Origin: Phaffia rhodozyma
Lineage: Eukaryota; Basidiomycota; Tremellomycetes; Cystofilobasidiales; Mrakiaceae
DNA length: 64,000 nucleotides
Direction: 5' to 3'
Assembly (NCBI GenBank): GCA_014706385.1
Contig: JACGZH010000002.1
Coordinates: 1,488,001 to 1,552,000 of the forward strand
The translations under genes and the position numbers were made by a program. Positions 11,173-23,192 of this stretch are shown piece by piece. Each line of letters opens with the position of its first letter. The first letter of the stretch is position 1. Below the pieces are notes generated by a model that was not told where the DNA came from, searched no databases, and saw nothing but the letters and a program-made list of their open reading frames with translations.

Positions 11173-12898
11173 ATGGCCAGTGAGTATTCTTCAGAGTATT
11201 CTGCCGTTCTAATCTTTTGATTGGAACACAGTCGTTCTCAGCTCTGATACTGTTCTTCAAAATCTGTTTGAATTGGATAGGTTACGAAGAAACTTTGGCA
11301 GAGGAGCTTGAGGTTCGCTTCCTTCTTTCGAATCTTCTTTCCGTTACCTCAAACCCGTCGTCATTTATTAGGTGTATCGATTATGCCGTCATCCAAGAAG
11401 CGGAGTGTTGACTAGTTTGATATCTGCCTCTGATCTATACGACTTGAATTGATCCAGGTCCTTGAGTCGATATACCCTGATGAGCTAGAGAGTGAGTCCT
11501 TCAGTTTCTAGTCCAGATGTCTTTATTATATAGGCTTCGAGCTGTCTTTAAATACTTCAGACGATAGTTGACTGGACGGCTCACTTTTCTGAACTCTTGT
11601 GTGGTTATGTATGAAAACAAACTTGTGTTGATCCTGCTAGAAATCTCACCAACACATCTGTGCCTTCAGATTGACCCGGAAGTCCCGGTGACGACTGAAC
11701 CTCGTCAGTCTTCTCTCATCAACTCTTTGCCTGAACTCGAAGCTTGACTCTCGTGTGTTGTATCTTAACGTCCTGATCCGAAACGGTCTCGAAACTCGTG
11801 TTGCGCGTCAATGAAAAACATGCTCACATCGGACCGATCATAGTGTCCCTCAAGTTTACTGTCAAGTATCCTCCTGATTATCCAGATGTGTTACCGGACA
11901 TGTCGTTGGACGTGCTAGACGGCGAACTCGAAGATTCAGAGAGGGAGTGGCTGTTAGAAGACTTGAAAGTTGTTGTATGTCCTTGTGCTTATCCTCTCAA
12001 TTCTATCTCGCTTTTGATGTCTTGCCTATACCTGTCCTTGCCGTCCTCTTCGCATCATGGCATGGCCTCGCTAATCACAACCAACCTGATGGATCTCTTT
12101 GCGACTTCGTTTTTCAATTACCGATTCTTTGTCATAGGGAGAGGAAAGTATAGGAATGGCCATGGTATTCACGTTAGCTTCTCATCTCAGAGAGACCATG
12201 TCTTCTTTGGTGGCTAGACGAGTGGTGTTGAAGCAGCAGGCTGAGGACGAGAAACATCGGCAGCTCGAGGAGGTTCGTTTGATATTTTTCTCCAGTTGAC
12301 CGGGTTTATATCTCTTCTCTCCCTAGCTTCGGCGCATCCTGCTGATAGCCTTTCTTCCAATGTTGTCTTTTTTCGGTATTGATCATGTTATGTGTTGCGG
12401 GAAACAACATCATATAGGCTCAAGCTGCTCGGCTAAGAGGAACGGCAGTGACCTCAGAATCTTTCCTCAACTGGAAGAAGACATTCTTGTCAGAACAAAA
12501 AGCCCGAAGAGATAGGGAGGAGGATGAACGGCTGAAGGCATTGCCACCGAAAGAGAGAGAAGAGGTCAAGAGGGCAAAGGCCAAACTCTCTGGTTAGTTT
12601 CTTTCTTTCTCACCCTTCTTTCTTTCTTCCTTTTGAGCCTCGCCTCCTTCAACCAGTTTAGCTAACTTTTCTTCTTCTTTCGTCGTTTCTCTTATGGCTT
12701 CCATCTTAACATACGATCATAGGCAAGCAGCTTTTCCAGAAGGACAAAACTCTTTTCAACTCGGACGAGAAGCTCGGAGGAGACGAGGACGCCGTGGCGG
12801 TGGACTTCTCGCAGTACTCGAGGGAAGAAAGGGAAGCCGCCAGACGAGAGGAAGAGGCGGAGGAGAACGGACTCAGGGTCAACTACGATTCGGATTAA
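11173..12898 (+). CDS. GIR2: RWD-domain protein, Gir2/RWDD1 family
   Basis: Gir2/RWDD1 proteins have an N-terminal RWD domain. In yeast Gir2 binds Gcn1 and the DRG-type GTPase Rbg2, linking it to translation and the amino-acid-starvation response. Exons are 11173-11179, 11281-11312, 11458-11491, 11641-11703, 11844-11974, 12138-12272, 12418-12592 and 12723-12898 (753 nt, 250 aa). The spliced protein starts MASYEETLAEELEVLESIYP, the RWD start. It contains the RWD motif KYPPDYPDVLP and the family block GTAVTSESFLNWKKTF, then LSGKQLFQKDKTL and an acidic C-terminus ending LRVNYDSD. The first exon carries only 7 coding nucleotides. The fourth intron is relatively long (140 nt), and its right part happens to be open in a coding-like frame. 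Confidence 0.9.
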
Positions 12899-13077
12899 TC
12901 ATGAGATATTATACTTTTGTTCACTCTCTTCCGCTCTTGCTTGTTGTTCCTTCAGCCTTGAGTACCTCTGTTCTCTCTGTTAGCACAAGCAAAGCTTTCA
13001 AGCACATCACTTTTTTGCATTTTGATAGAAAGATCGACAATTTATTAACCTTGCTAAGCAAAGAGGTAAGGACGAAA

Positions 13078-16000
13078 TCATAAATCTTCTTCCTCCACTC
13101 GCAGACTGATACGTTCTTTCGCCTCCGCGGCGCCCAACTTTTCCGCTCCCATTCCTCTTCTTCTCATCCCTCCCCCACTTCCTCCTTGGGCTTCATCCTG
13201 CCCATCCATCTTTGCACTTCTACTTCCAAATTGCATAGCTCTCTTCTTCTTTCCCCTCGTCCTCTTGAGCCCCAATCTGTCAGCCGCGAGACGCAACAAA
13301 ATCTTGTCTCCAATGGCTTCATCTGAATCCTTCCGAGGCTCGGCATACCGGAAGTCACATTTCGTCTGGATAGGGATCCTAGAGAGGTATCGGATAAAGG
13401 AAAGAGAGAGGTAGGGAAATCTGGCTTCTTTTGAATGGGTCGAGATCACTCGATCGTCCCGGCCAAGATTCCGAGTAGGAAGCCGAGTGATGTCCATTTG
13501 GATCTTGAGTGAAAGGAGGCAAACGTACAAGGCATGGCATGAGGTGTTAGGTTCGGCAGAAGAACAAGGAAGAATGGTGAGGATGAGCTGGGCAGACGGA
13601 CCTCATCGATCAGTCCAGACCATCCGCCAAGTTCGTACGCTCTTCGATGACGGCCATATCCTCCGAGTTGTCTATCAATGATGATCGCAACCATCACTCC
13701 CAGATTAACATGACAATCCTCTGTCTGTCCAATGAAAAGGCGGAAAAAAAAAACTCAACTCGTCCGCTCCCAGCCCGCTAAGAAGTACTTTTGCCTGACT
13801 AATATAAGGAGATCTCTTCCGGGTCGTAGAGTCGACGACCGTTCCTTCACCTCTTGAGGCGAAATACAGGGCTAGCGCGAGACTCTTTTTCGTTCAGAAC
13901 ATGATTCGAATGGACCATCAGTCGTCACTGTATGTGTGCAGATGAAAGCAAGAAGGCAGGATATCTGAGAGCAAGATTGACTGACCAAGTCCATGATTGT
14001 TTCCGAGGGGTACATCAAGCCGCGTACCACAGGTGTTAGACGGGTACATTCCTATGAAACGATCGTCCAAAAAGTCAAGAATACGTGGAGTACGCATTAA
14101 CTCCGGTTGCGAAATACGTTTTTGAAAACAGAGATTTAATTGACGAAGCCACACCTCGTACGGAACATCAATCTCTACAAAGTTCCAGGTCCGAGTCGGT
14201 CTCAATTCCCGACTGTAACCCAAAAGAACGAGAAAAAGAAGAAAAGAACAAGACAACATGATCTGTCAGAATTTTGAGAGCTTTTACCGATTGTACACGA
14301 TCCATATGTTGGCGGATAGGAAAGTTACATGAGAACCAGCTCACAGTTCGGCTAAAGTGTCCCATCCAGTCTTTCGGTCCGGCACTCCATAGACTTTTGT
14401 CCTCCTCTCCTCGTCGCTGTCCACCGAACGCGGTGCCTGGTATGGTTCGACCCGACCGATGCACTCCTCCGGTGATCCGTTTCTTAGTGTGGCCTCGTCT
14501 TGTTTCCCCTTTCCTTTAATTTTGACCTTCTTGGGACCGGTCGAGGCTTTGAGCTGGTTGGCGAGCGATCGAGGATTTTCAAACCCCACATTGAGCAGAT
14601 CGATAGGTTCATTCGTAGGAATATATCTATTGAGCGATCATGTGTTCAAAATATAGAACAATCAGAGATTGAAGGACGACTGCATATATGGAGTGAAAGA
14701 GATATATACCGGTCTGCTAGCAGCGCTATGACAGTACAGTCTAAGCCACCAGAGAACAAGATGGCAAGTCGGGCAGGAGGATGCTCGCTGTATTGAGAAT
14801 ATGCATTTGACAGCGAAAAAAGTCATCACTCGCAAAGTTGAGACACATTTATACACGAAGAAAAGAAACATAGTTACGGACCAGTTGCTGGCTTCAAGTG
14901 CTGGAATGTTTTCGACCCTTCTCTTGACGCTCTCGTCTAGTTCGATGATGAGCCGATCAGCGGCTTCGTTGAGCGCATCGTTCTCAGCAGGAAATAGTTT
15001 TGAATCCAGAAGGGGGACTGTGAAGGATGCTGGAGGAATGGTAGAGTTCACCGGATCCAAGCTGATGAACTGTTCATACACAATGCAAAAACCAGTCAAT
15101 CGCTTAATAGACCGATTTAATAGTGTAAGAATAAAGACGACTAACTCTCTCTACGGTTTGAGGGGTATAAAGGTTATCTACATTCTGCGCATTGTTGATA
15201 TTCGCCATCAGATACCTTGTTCGGACCAAACGCAGAAAAACATAAGAGAACGCGCTAACTGTGTCTGACAATGAGACCTTCCAAAGACTCTCGCATCCAA
15301 CTTCCTCCCAGGCCCATTCTCCGTTCCCTAGCGTCTCGCCGACACTGGCTAAGACGAACTGGGATCTCTCTCCTGAAGGAGTTGAGACGAGAAGTGACCG
15401 GCGGCCTAAAGGGTCTCGAGCGTAGTATAGAGTTTGAGTCGCAGCCTGTCGAGGACAGAAGCAACGGAGAGCTTAGGTAATATTCACTTAAGGAGATTGG
15501 TGTGAAAACAAGAGGAAGAATAGAGAGCGCACTTGATAATAGACAATGGCGTATCTGTTCTAAGCAAAGGTACGTGCATAGACGAGCATTCAACTGGAAC
15601 AGGTCAGATGTAAGGCAATATCCAGTTGGTGAGAAGGAAGTCGAAGAGAAGATCAGAAATCCCACTTACGGGCCTTCTAGTCTCGCCAACGCATCTCTAA
15701 TGCCTTGCTCTCCATACTGAGATACCTGCTCTGTCAACAAATTCCAGATAACCTTGGTATCGCTGGTTAGTTGAGGGTCTATGGGTAGACCCTCAAAAAT
15801 CTGACCATTATAACACAAGACGTCTCCTTCAGCGGACACAACTGGTTGTGGGACCAAGGATGGACCTCTTAGATGAAGGACGGAAGAGAAGAAGGAGAGG
15901 TTGGTGTCAGAAGTATCCGTTTTGTATAGGGAACTATGATCGGAGCCTAAAGAAGGATCAAAAGCGCAAACGTGAGCGAGGACAAGGACTGGCAGAAACA

Positions 16001-16106
16001 TGGTTGCACACGGTGACAAACCTCGACGCATGCTGGCCTGAATGAGACCATGTATTGGCTTGGGCTGATGGTCTTTATGAACGATGCTGCACACGATTCC
16101 ACACAT
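13078..16106 (-). CDS. Asparagine synthetase domain-containing protein, ASNSD1-like
   Basis: The protein has an N-terminal class-II glutamine amidotransferase domain starting MCGIVCSIVHKDHQ (Cys2 would be the nucleophile) and a C-terminal asparagine-synthase ATP-pyrophosphatase domain. Its biochemical role in eukaryotes is not established. Spliced blocks read, in order: LHLRGPSLVPQPVVS; YAIVYYQ|AATQTLYYARDPLGRRSLL (junction near 15580/15445); LAILFSGGLDCTVIALLADR near 14720-14780 (PP-loop, Cys where SGGxDS enzymes have Ser); NFVEIDVPYE near 14170; MYPSNTVMDLSIALALYFASRG across 14050-13860; LLSGLGADE near 13770; GGYGRHRRAYELGGW; and the family C-terminus KKRAMQFGSRSAKMDG. The stop is at 13078. 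The start is only 203 bp from the divergent DOT1 start. The 3' end is 179 bp from the convergent GIR2-like gene. Confidence 0.88.
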
Positions 16107-16309
16107 CCTGCTCGGTTGCTACTCTCTGTCGTCGGGATTGACGATGGTGGTAATGGTGGTAGTGTGGCTGAGACTATATTAGGGAATTTGTCCGAAAGTT
16201 GTAGTCGCGTTTTCTCTATTTGTATTCGTCCGTTCGATTCTTCTCTCGTCCTCAATCCCGTCCCTCTCGACCATCATCTACAACCAACACCGTCGTCACC
16301 TTCGACTCG
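16107..16309. promoter_or_regulatory. Divergent ASNSD1/DOT1 promoter
   Basis: These 203 bp separate two ATGs on opposite strands, so both promoters and leaders must share this interval. No individual factor site is claimed. Confidence 0.5.
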
Positions 16310-18848
16310 ATGGACTTCTTCAATAGAAAGCCAGGCCAATCCACCGTACAAAGGCAGAGGCAGCCGTCGGGTGTGACTATCAAAAAGGTAACCCAGTATG
16401 TAGAAATCGTATTTTCTTTCCGAGTCCTTTCTCTCCGAGCTCTCTTGGTCCTTACCTTCCTCGACTCTTGCCTTCGTCCGTTTCGCTCAGCACGGTCACT
16501 GTGAGCAAACCAAATCCAGTACCTCTTCCGAAAAGAATAGCATCCTCTTCGTCTTCCAAATCTCAGAATAGCAAGTTGTCTGTGACATCTCCACATCGAA
16601 AGCGAAAGCAGGTCTCGACGAGCACGTCTAATAGCCACAGCGCCTCTTCCTCTGCCTCGACCTCCACTTTAACTCCATCCTCAGCCAAGCGGCCAAAACC
16701 GAATCGCCCAAGCTCGTCCAGCCGGCGCCGTTCTTCTTCTACTTCTTCCTCATCGTCAGATCCAGAGTCTTCGTCATCTTTATCGTCAGAGTCAGAGGAT
16801 GGAATCGATCCGTCGACCCTTTTCGATGATAGAGCTAGATCGGGCACACCGCTCGACGCGTCTGGGCCGATCGGAGAGTATATTGTGGACAGGTCTGTGG
16901 TAGCAAAGCCAGAGAAGAAGAGCTGGAAGAGTTGGGACGGGTTCATTCATTCAGCCGACATGATGGAGTTAGAGAGGATTGGCTATGTACCTTGTGAGCG
17001 ATTCTTCCGTCTGTGAGATGTCGCTTTGAAACAGGCGCTGATTGCAAAGTGGTCTTCTTCTTCCCTTCTACCATCCATCTTCTACTCTTCGTGTCGAGGC
17101 CATTTTTACTACAAGTCTTCAACTCGACAGAGAAACGTAAAGAAGCCGTATCGGTGAAGATAGACTACCCGTCTGGAGCATCCGAAAGGTTTCTTCTATT
17201 ACAACCCAAGTCGGCCGTAGGAGAATATCATCCTGTTCCGGAAATATGTCGCGTGATAAAGATCGTGCTGGAACGTGAGTGTTGGTTCTTTCTGGTCCCA
17301 TAACGATTCATTGACGCTTATATCCTTGATCCTTTCATTTTTTCCAACGCCTCTTTTGTTCAACTCAAGATTTTGCTTCTCCTCTCGGATCGGAACCTAC
17401 ACCATCGTCGCCACCGCTCACTGCCTCCCTTCCCCTTGCTCCGCTAGGATCACCTTCAACAACAGAACCCATTTCACTCAACACACCTCTCCCACTTCCG
17501 CGTTCTCTGGTTCCATCCAACCCGACAACGCCTGCGGTGTCTTCTCCTTTCAACCCAAATTCCACAGGCTCGTCTCCTCTTCCGGCGGCTCACCCGACAC
17601 CTAGCCAAATCATTCGAGCGATTACCCGGTCAATTGCGCCCAACGTGCTTTCCTTACCTATGTTTCTCCAGGCAGTTGAGCAATACAACAACCTGATCCG
17701 ATATCTCAGACAGAAGGGAGAGATCGGAAAAGCGATCGAAGGAATGAGAGGGTTAAACGGTGATGTTTGGGGAATGATATGTGAACAGGGCTACCAGCGA
17801 GTCGTTGGGCCGCGGATGGAAAAGCTCAAGGTACGTTGTGGCCCAAAAAGATAGACTAAATTGTCGTTTAAAGATCCCTCTCTTACGTATTTCGTTCGTT
17901 TCCTTGACCACTCACCCTTCTTACAGGATTACGTGCCGTTCTCGTCAAACACGTATGGAGAGCTCAACTCGACGTTTCTTTCCTATTTGCTTCGTCAGAC
18001 CGGTCTTACACCAAGGTCGACGTTTGTAGATCTTGGCTCGGGGGTAGGTAATTGTGTGTTTCAGACTGCTCTTCAGGTTGGATGCGAGTCATTCGGGTGC
18101 GAGCAACTGGACGGACCGGCCGGGTTGGCAAAAGATCAGCTTGCAGAATTTAAACGACGGGCTGGGATGTGGGGTGTCAAGCCGGGTCGAGTCAAACTCT
18201 GGCATGGAGATTTCTGCGAGTTAAAGGAAGTAGGAGAAGTGTTGAAGAGGGCTGATTTGTTGGTTCGTTCAATTTTCTAGGCAAGAGCGAATCTTCTGGC
18301 AAGTCTGTTCGACTAACTTGGTCTTTGGAAATTCCCTCAAACATCTTTCTATCCGCATTCAGGTTTGCAACAACTACGCGTTTTCATCCATTCTCAACGA
18401 CAGACTTTCGCTTCTCTTTCTCGATTTGAAAGAAGGAGCAAAGATTGTCAGTCTAAAACCATTTGTGAATCCTGACTTCAGGTTGACCGAGCGCAACGTG
18501 AGTCTTTCATTCTCTCTCCTTTTGTTTCTTTCTCTTTCAAAGGGATCTCGACAAAGAAACGAGAATTGATCTGTTTACTCGTTTCCTCTTCTTTGTGTGC
18601 TCTCAACTCAATTTGGGGAAACACTAAAAGTGCTCGTCCCCTCAGGCGATCTTGCAGCTCCAAGAGTTTAGATTCCCAAGACACTCCGTCTCGTGGACTG
18701 ATGAAGGTGGTTCGTCAAAGCATATTTCCCTCAAAAGCGGAGGAACAAGATGGAATTGATTCTGTTCGCTTTTGTCTCTCTTACCTTTTTAGGTCGATAT
18801 TATATTCAAACCGTGAACCGGTCTCGACTGATACAATACCTCAGCTAG
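16310..18848 (+). CDS. DOT1: Histone H3 lysine-79 methyltransferase Dot1
   Basis: Dot1 is the non-SET methyltransferase that mono-, di- and trimethylates H3K79 in nucleosomes and acts in silencing and the DNA damage checkpoint. The first exon encodes MDFFNRKPGQSTVQRQRQ. A long Ser/Lys/Arg-rich low-complexity N-terminal region follows (16490-16800), probably nuclear and DNA/nucleosome-binding. The catalytic domain begins near 17630 (IIRAITRSIAPNVLSLPMF). It carries the D1-loop DYVPFSSNTYGEL after a splice at about 17928, the AdoMet motif FVDLGSGVGNCVFQ near 18030, and VCNNYAF spliced at about 18363. The C-terminus reads ...FRFPRHSVSWTDEG|RYYIQTVNRSRLIQYLS, with the last intron ending just before 18793 and TAG at 18846-18848. 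The order and motifs match the family. Confidence 0.93.
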
Positions 18849-20160
18849 CTTATGTTTGTTTTCTTCTCAAGCTAGTTCAAGAAAAAGCAGGAGAAGAAGG
18901 CCTGAGATTTCTTTTCTATCTTCTTTTGCTTCTATATACGTACACATCCTATTTATATGTGGTGTTTTTTTTCGGGTGTCTATTGGGATTCTGTGTCGTC
19001 ATCTGGGTATTTCATTATCATTATTCTGTATCCCTTTTCTTTCGCCCATCGTTTGTCGTTCATCTGGGATACCGTATCGATAGCCACGGATGGAACAAAC
19101 GAGAAAGAAAGACGTCTGGAACGTCTGCTTTCCTGGTTGTCTTTGGTTGATGAATTACACGTCGTTCATCACCCCCTAGGTTTTTGAGCACTCTCGTGTG
19201 TCATGCTTCAGATCTTCCTTCTGTTCTTTTGTTCTTGTCACGTCGTTGAGAGTTGTTGGTGGAAATTTGAAAAAAGAAGAGAAACAACGAGACAAGACGT
19301 TGAACTATAAAATAAATGAATAAACTACGAGACTAAGAACCGGAAAGGAGAATGACACATCTGCGAGGATAGGCCCTAGTTCAAGTTTCTCTTCCACTTG
19401 TTGGTTAAGTCCTCTTGTCTCGCCTCTGTTCTGGGATTGCTCGATGTTTCCCGTTCCGTCTCTTTGTCAAGAACAGAAAAAGGACCGGACTAACCGGAGC
19501 GGAGAGATCAATAGAAGAAAAAACGGAAGGATGTAGGATACGAAGACAAGGATAGACCGTACGAAGAGATCATGATGGCCGCTCTCTGGCCAAGTCTATT
19601 TGAGGCAATCCAGCCGAACTATCGTGTCTGTTCGACCTGCTATCCAGCTATCCAGCCATCTAGCCATCTTTACCATCCAGCCATTCAGCTCGCGAGTGAG
19701 CAACTCTTCTGTTTCTATTTTTGTCCCTGTTCCGGAGAAGGCTTAACGGACGGACGACAAACTCTATCACTGTCTGATAACCCAGCCCTGAAACTGTGAA
19801 AACCTTGCTTCGGGTGATCAGCCGATTTTACGTCAAATTTATTCCGTTATACTTTGTGTGTTACTTAGTTCTATATTAACTTATTGCAATTCATTCCGTG
19901 TTAATTAAGGAACACTCTCTTTGAATTCTATTTCATGCGTGTCTATCATTACGACCATGATGAACGATGTGTGCTCTTCTTCTTGCTTCTTTTTCATCTT
20001 CTTTTGGGTCTATTCGCTTCTTCTTCGCTCCATGTCGATTATGTATAAACATCCGCAATGCATTCTCTCGATCACTCTCACCGCCCGTCCTGATGTATCT
20101 TTATCTTCTGCTCTACGTTGATCCTGATAAATACATAAGGAAGAATCCTTCGGAAAATAA
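18849..20160. other. Gene-poor interval after DOT1
   Basis: This is T-rich, low-complexity sequence with short repeats of CAGC/CATC type (near 19640-19690). No convincing exon chain is seen on either strand. Confidence 0.5.
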
Positions 20161-20425
20161 ATTTTTAGGCCATGGCGAGCTCTCGGGGAGAGGCAAGATG
20201 TGGGCAGTCAAAGAGTGCCGAGGGGTCTGTAGAGTGAATCGCGTATATTGTATACATCAGGATATTCTCTCAAAATGACATCTCAATGTATTGTCTCAAG
20301 TACTCACCGTTCTCTCTGCTTGCTCTCAGACTTGGTGGAACAGAGATTCCAATGCATCGCGCAACATTCTCCATCTAGCCTTCCACCAGGAACAAGGCGT
20401 GGGGGGCGAGAATGCTGGTATTTGA
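20161..20425 (+). pseudogene. Possible Fanzor/TnpB-like C-terminal relic (RuvC-III plus half zinc ribbon)
   Basis: Two frames join across a normal-looking 87-nt GT-AG intron (20243-20329) in phase 0. The first exon reads GKMWAVKECRGVCRVNR and the second (20330-20425) TWWNRDSNASRNILHLAF followed by a stop. Basic residues, a Cys-x3-Cys pair and W-N-R-D-x-N-A-x-x-N-I-L resemble the end of TnpB/Fanzor-type RuvC nucleases, where the NRDxNA Asp is the third RuvC catalytic residue. No first zinc knuckle or RuvC-I/II region was found upstream, so this would be a truncated fragment. The similarity is from memory of the motif only and the match is short. Confidence 0.35.
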
Positions 20426-21191
20426 CACTACCGCTGCTGCTGCTCTGGCCGCTGAGGTTGAGGCTTACGCTCGAGTTGACACTGAGGCTGACGATGCCTC
20501 ATCGGCGGGGGTAGATTAAACTCATGAGACATGGGGTTTTAGTGGTGTGCGATCAAAGCACACCCAAATCCAAAAGGGCCATGTATCGGCTGCCATCGGT
20601 TGCGGTCACTCCCACCAAGCCTAAGGCTTACAATTGTATTTGTATTGAAGGGTGAGAACGAGTTCCGTTCCAACAGTGAACCAGCCAGTTGATATATCAT
20701 GAGCTGTGATTTGGGAGTCGGGACAAAAACAACACATTATAGCGCATAGGCAAAAGGGGGCAAAGAGAAAGAGAGAGAGTGCGTGGGAGGATTGCATGAA
20801 AGAAGTAACAAATAAACGAAGAAAGATACGTTCACTGGAAAGAAAGAGATAGGAAGGAAGCACGAAAGGCTTCACAGAAGAAGTCTATAAAGAGAGATCG
20901 AAGACCGAGAGAAAGAAGATGATTGAAGACACTAGCGATACACAGATCAAATACTTTGAGAAGAAGACGCGCAGGGCACAGAAAGGAAGAGGCGCACGCA
21001 TATACCTGATAGATGATGGGAAACAAGACACGAGAGGGCAAAGGTATTATAGAAGAGAGAAACGCACAACGACAGCACAAACAACAACCTAAAAAGAGCG
21101 AAAAGAAACATAGGTAGCAAAGGAAAGACAGGACGGAAAGCCGGTATCTACCTCCAGGTCAAAGACGAAAATAGAGCTAGCTAAAGCGGAT
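20426..21191. other. Intergenic between the relic and the homeodomain gene 3' end
   Basis: The interval contains a perfect 7-bp-stem hairpin, GGTGTGC-GATCAAA-GCACACC, at 20544-20564. Purine-rich sequence to the right is probably the 3' untranslated region of the minus-strand homeodomain gene. Confidence 0.5.
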
Positions 21192-23192
21192 CTATGCCGA
21201 GCTCCTTGGATTATACTCTGATCTGGATCCGAAAGATCGTTCAAGAGAAGAGAATGGATACATTTGAGAAGAAACCGGGATTGGTGGCGCGAACGACGCA
21301 GACGATGATGAGGAAGAGTGAGGATTATGCTTCCCACTCTCGGCCAATGACATCTGGATCGGGTCCGGTTGATCAGCTTCGGACGAAACGGTAGACTGCA
21401 GAAATTCTCTAAACGAAGGAAGCTTCCTTGACGTTGGGCTTTGGTTGATAGAATTTGCATTCAATACCATTGTCGTCGTTGTCGTTGTTGACGAGAAAGT
21501 CGTTGCCGACGACTCGAAAGCCGGAACGTCCGGGATCAGCCCAGACGTAGAGGTAGACGTAAGGACTGGAGAGGTTGGGATGGTTGGATAAGGCTTTGGA
21601 ATGGACGGGAAAGGAGCCGGGGCCGAGCTGAACGCCGGATCCTGTCTACGGGTCGACTGTGACTGATGACTCCTGAGAGGTTCGCTAAACAAGGGCCTGA
21701 TCGAATGAAGAGAATCACCAACGCTGCTACCGTATGTATGGTAGTGGCCAAGGGATTGTCTGCGTACGGGTGACGGCGGACCCCAGGGCGGGTGGGGATG
21801 GGTTGACTGAGATCGATGAGCCGTTGATGAGTCACCGAAAGGGAATGAAGACGACGGCAAGGGGTGGTGAATAGGATGCTCGACAGGCCAAGACGGCTTC
21901 CTACTTGGAGAGCCCCACTGAACTTGCTTGTCGAAAGGATGCGAGGGCCTGTTTTCAAGATCCCAGGTCCGGTGGCCTGGCTCAGAGACAATGCTGGTAG
22001 GAGGGAAATAAGGTGGTTTTCTGTCTGTGGGATGAACGATAATGTCGATAGTTATGGGAGGTGCTGTTACAGAGGTTTTCACCGGGGGCAGAGGCGTAGG
22101 GAGGGCTGGCTCGGCAGGAGCTGAGAATTTATGTCCAGAGGGATTATAGACAGATGTGGACGAGAAAGGATGACTTGATGGGGTGGAGGTTGAGTGATGA
22201 TGCGCTGCAGGAGCAACAATTGAATGGTGGTACGAGTATGTGCCATAGATGGGGGATTGAGAGGAATGGGTCATATGGGTCGAGAATGTTTGCTCGTTAT
22301 TTGTCGAGATATGATGAGCCGAGTTTGACGCGCTTCCTGCTTGAAGGACAGACTGACGTTTTGTCTTTTGACGTTGGTTCTGTAAAGGAAAGAGGACCAG
22401 GAAGTTGAGCATCTTGTCTTGGTATTCGCCCTGGGCAGTGAATACGGAGACTGTTTACCTGGAACCAGACCTTCAGTCGAGATGGGTGTTTAATGACGGA
22501 GATTGGAAATGATGGATGATGGACACGATTTTAATAAAAACGGCCAGGAGTGATACGGGAGAAAACACTCTATGAGTCAGCCTTGATGCTTCAAATGGTG
22601 TGAATGACGAGGAAAAGAACGAGATGAAGGGCACGGGGGAACGCACCTGCACTGTCCGGGGCCGCATGGAGATTCGTTCTGCCAGTTCGACTCGCTGATG
22701 GGTCGTCGGAAATTGAGTCTTTAGAAAGAAAGGCAAAAAGAAGGAAAGGAAGAGACAAGTAAGAAATGTGAAGGAAAAAAGCGAAGAGAGAAGGATACGA
22801 ACCTCAGCCCAAAGGGCACTCAACGCGGTATACTGTTCAGGAGTCAGCATCGCTCTCGCTCTGCGGTTAGTGGAACGAGAATAAGGGGAGAGCGAAGGGG
22901 AAAAAAAAAAGTAAGGGAAAAAAATCCGCCATCCAGAGCAGTAAATCCATCATTAAGAAATCATAAAGAGCAGAATGGAGATGAACAAAAGTGTAAGAGG
23001 AGGAGGAGAAGAAAGAGAGGGAAAGGGAAGAAGAAGGCGAAAGAGAACAAGAAAACGTTGTCAGCATACACCAATTTTGCCTGTCGTCAAAGGTGGACCA
23101 TTCGATGGAACGTACCTGACCCGGTGTTCTGAAGGACAGGACGAATGAGAATCAGGCAAGTGATCCGGATGTTTTCCTACAGACGACTCCAT
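21192..23192 (-). CDS. Homeodomain transcription factor
   Basis: A sequence-specific DNA-binding protein, nuclear by inference. Exons in transcription order are 23192-23116, 22860-22803, 22718-22647, 22470-22459 and 22379-21192 (1,407 nt, 468 aa). Frame is kept at every junction. The homeodomain spans about residues 24-85: MLTPEQYTALSALWAE, TQFPTTHQRVELAERI, SMRPRTVQ, then VWFQ (encoded alone by a 12-nt microexon) and NQRQKTKRQ. The helix-3 core WFQNQRQK keeps the invariant Trp, Phe and Asn, and there is no TALE three-residue insertion. The remaining ~380 residues are Ser/Pro/His/Thr-rich and probably disordered, as in activators. The start is the first ATG in a frame that splices into the homeodomain. 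No second homeodomain gene lies next to it, so a mating-type HD1/HD2 pair is unlikely. Confidence 0.85.

Noticed and set aside
11704..11843. Apparent intron without an AG acceptor in the RWD-domain gene, with a coding-like frame running into the next exon.
   Set aside because: Using the AG at 11842-11843 restores frame, gives a canonical GT-AG intron and matches the expected RWD length, so no unusual splicing is needed.
20544..20564. Hairpin GGTGTGC/GCACACC as a bacterial-type terminator.
   Set aside because: The context is eukaryotic and no T-run follows; it is only mentioned as a possible mobile-element end.
21192..23192. Homeodomain gene as part of a mating-type HD locus.
   Set aside because: Basidiomycete HD loci usually hold two divergent homeodomain genes; only one is here and its neighbours are unrelated.
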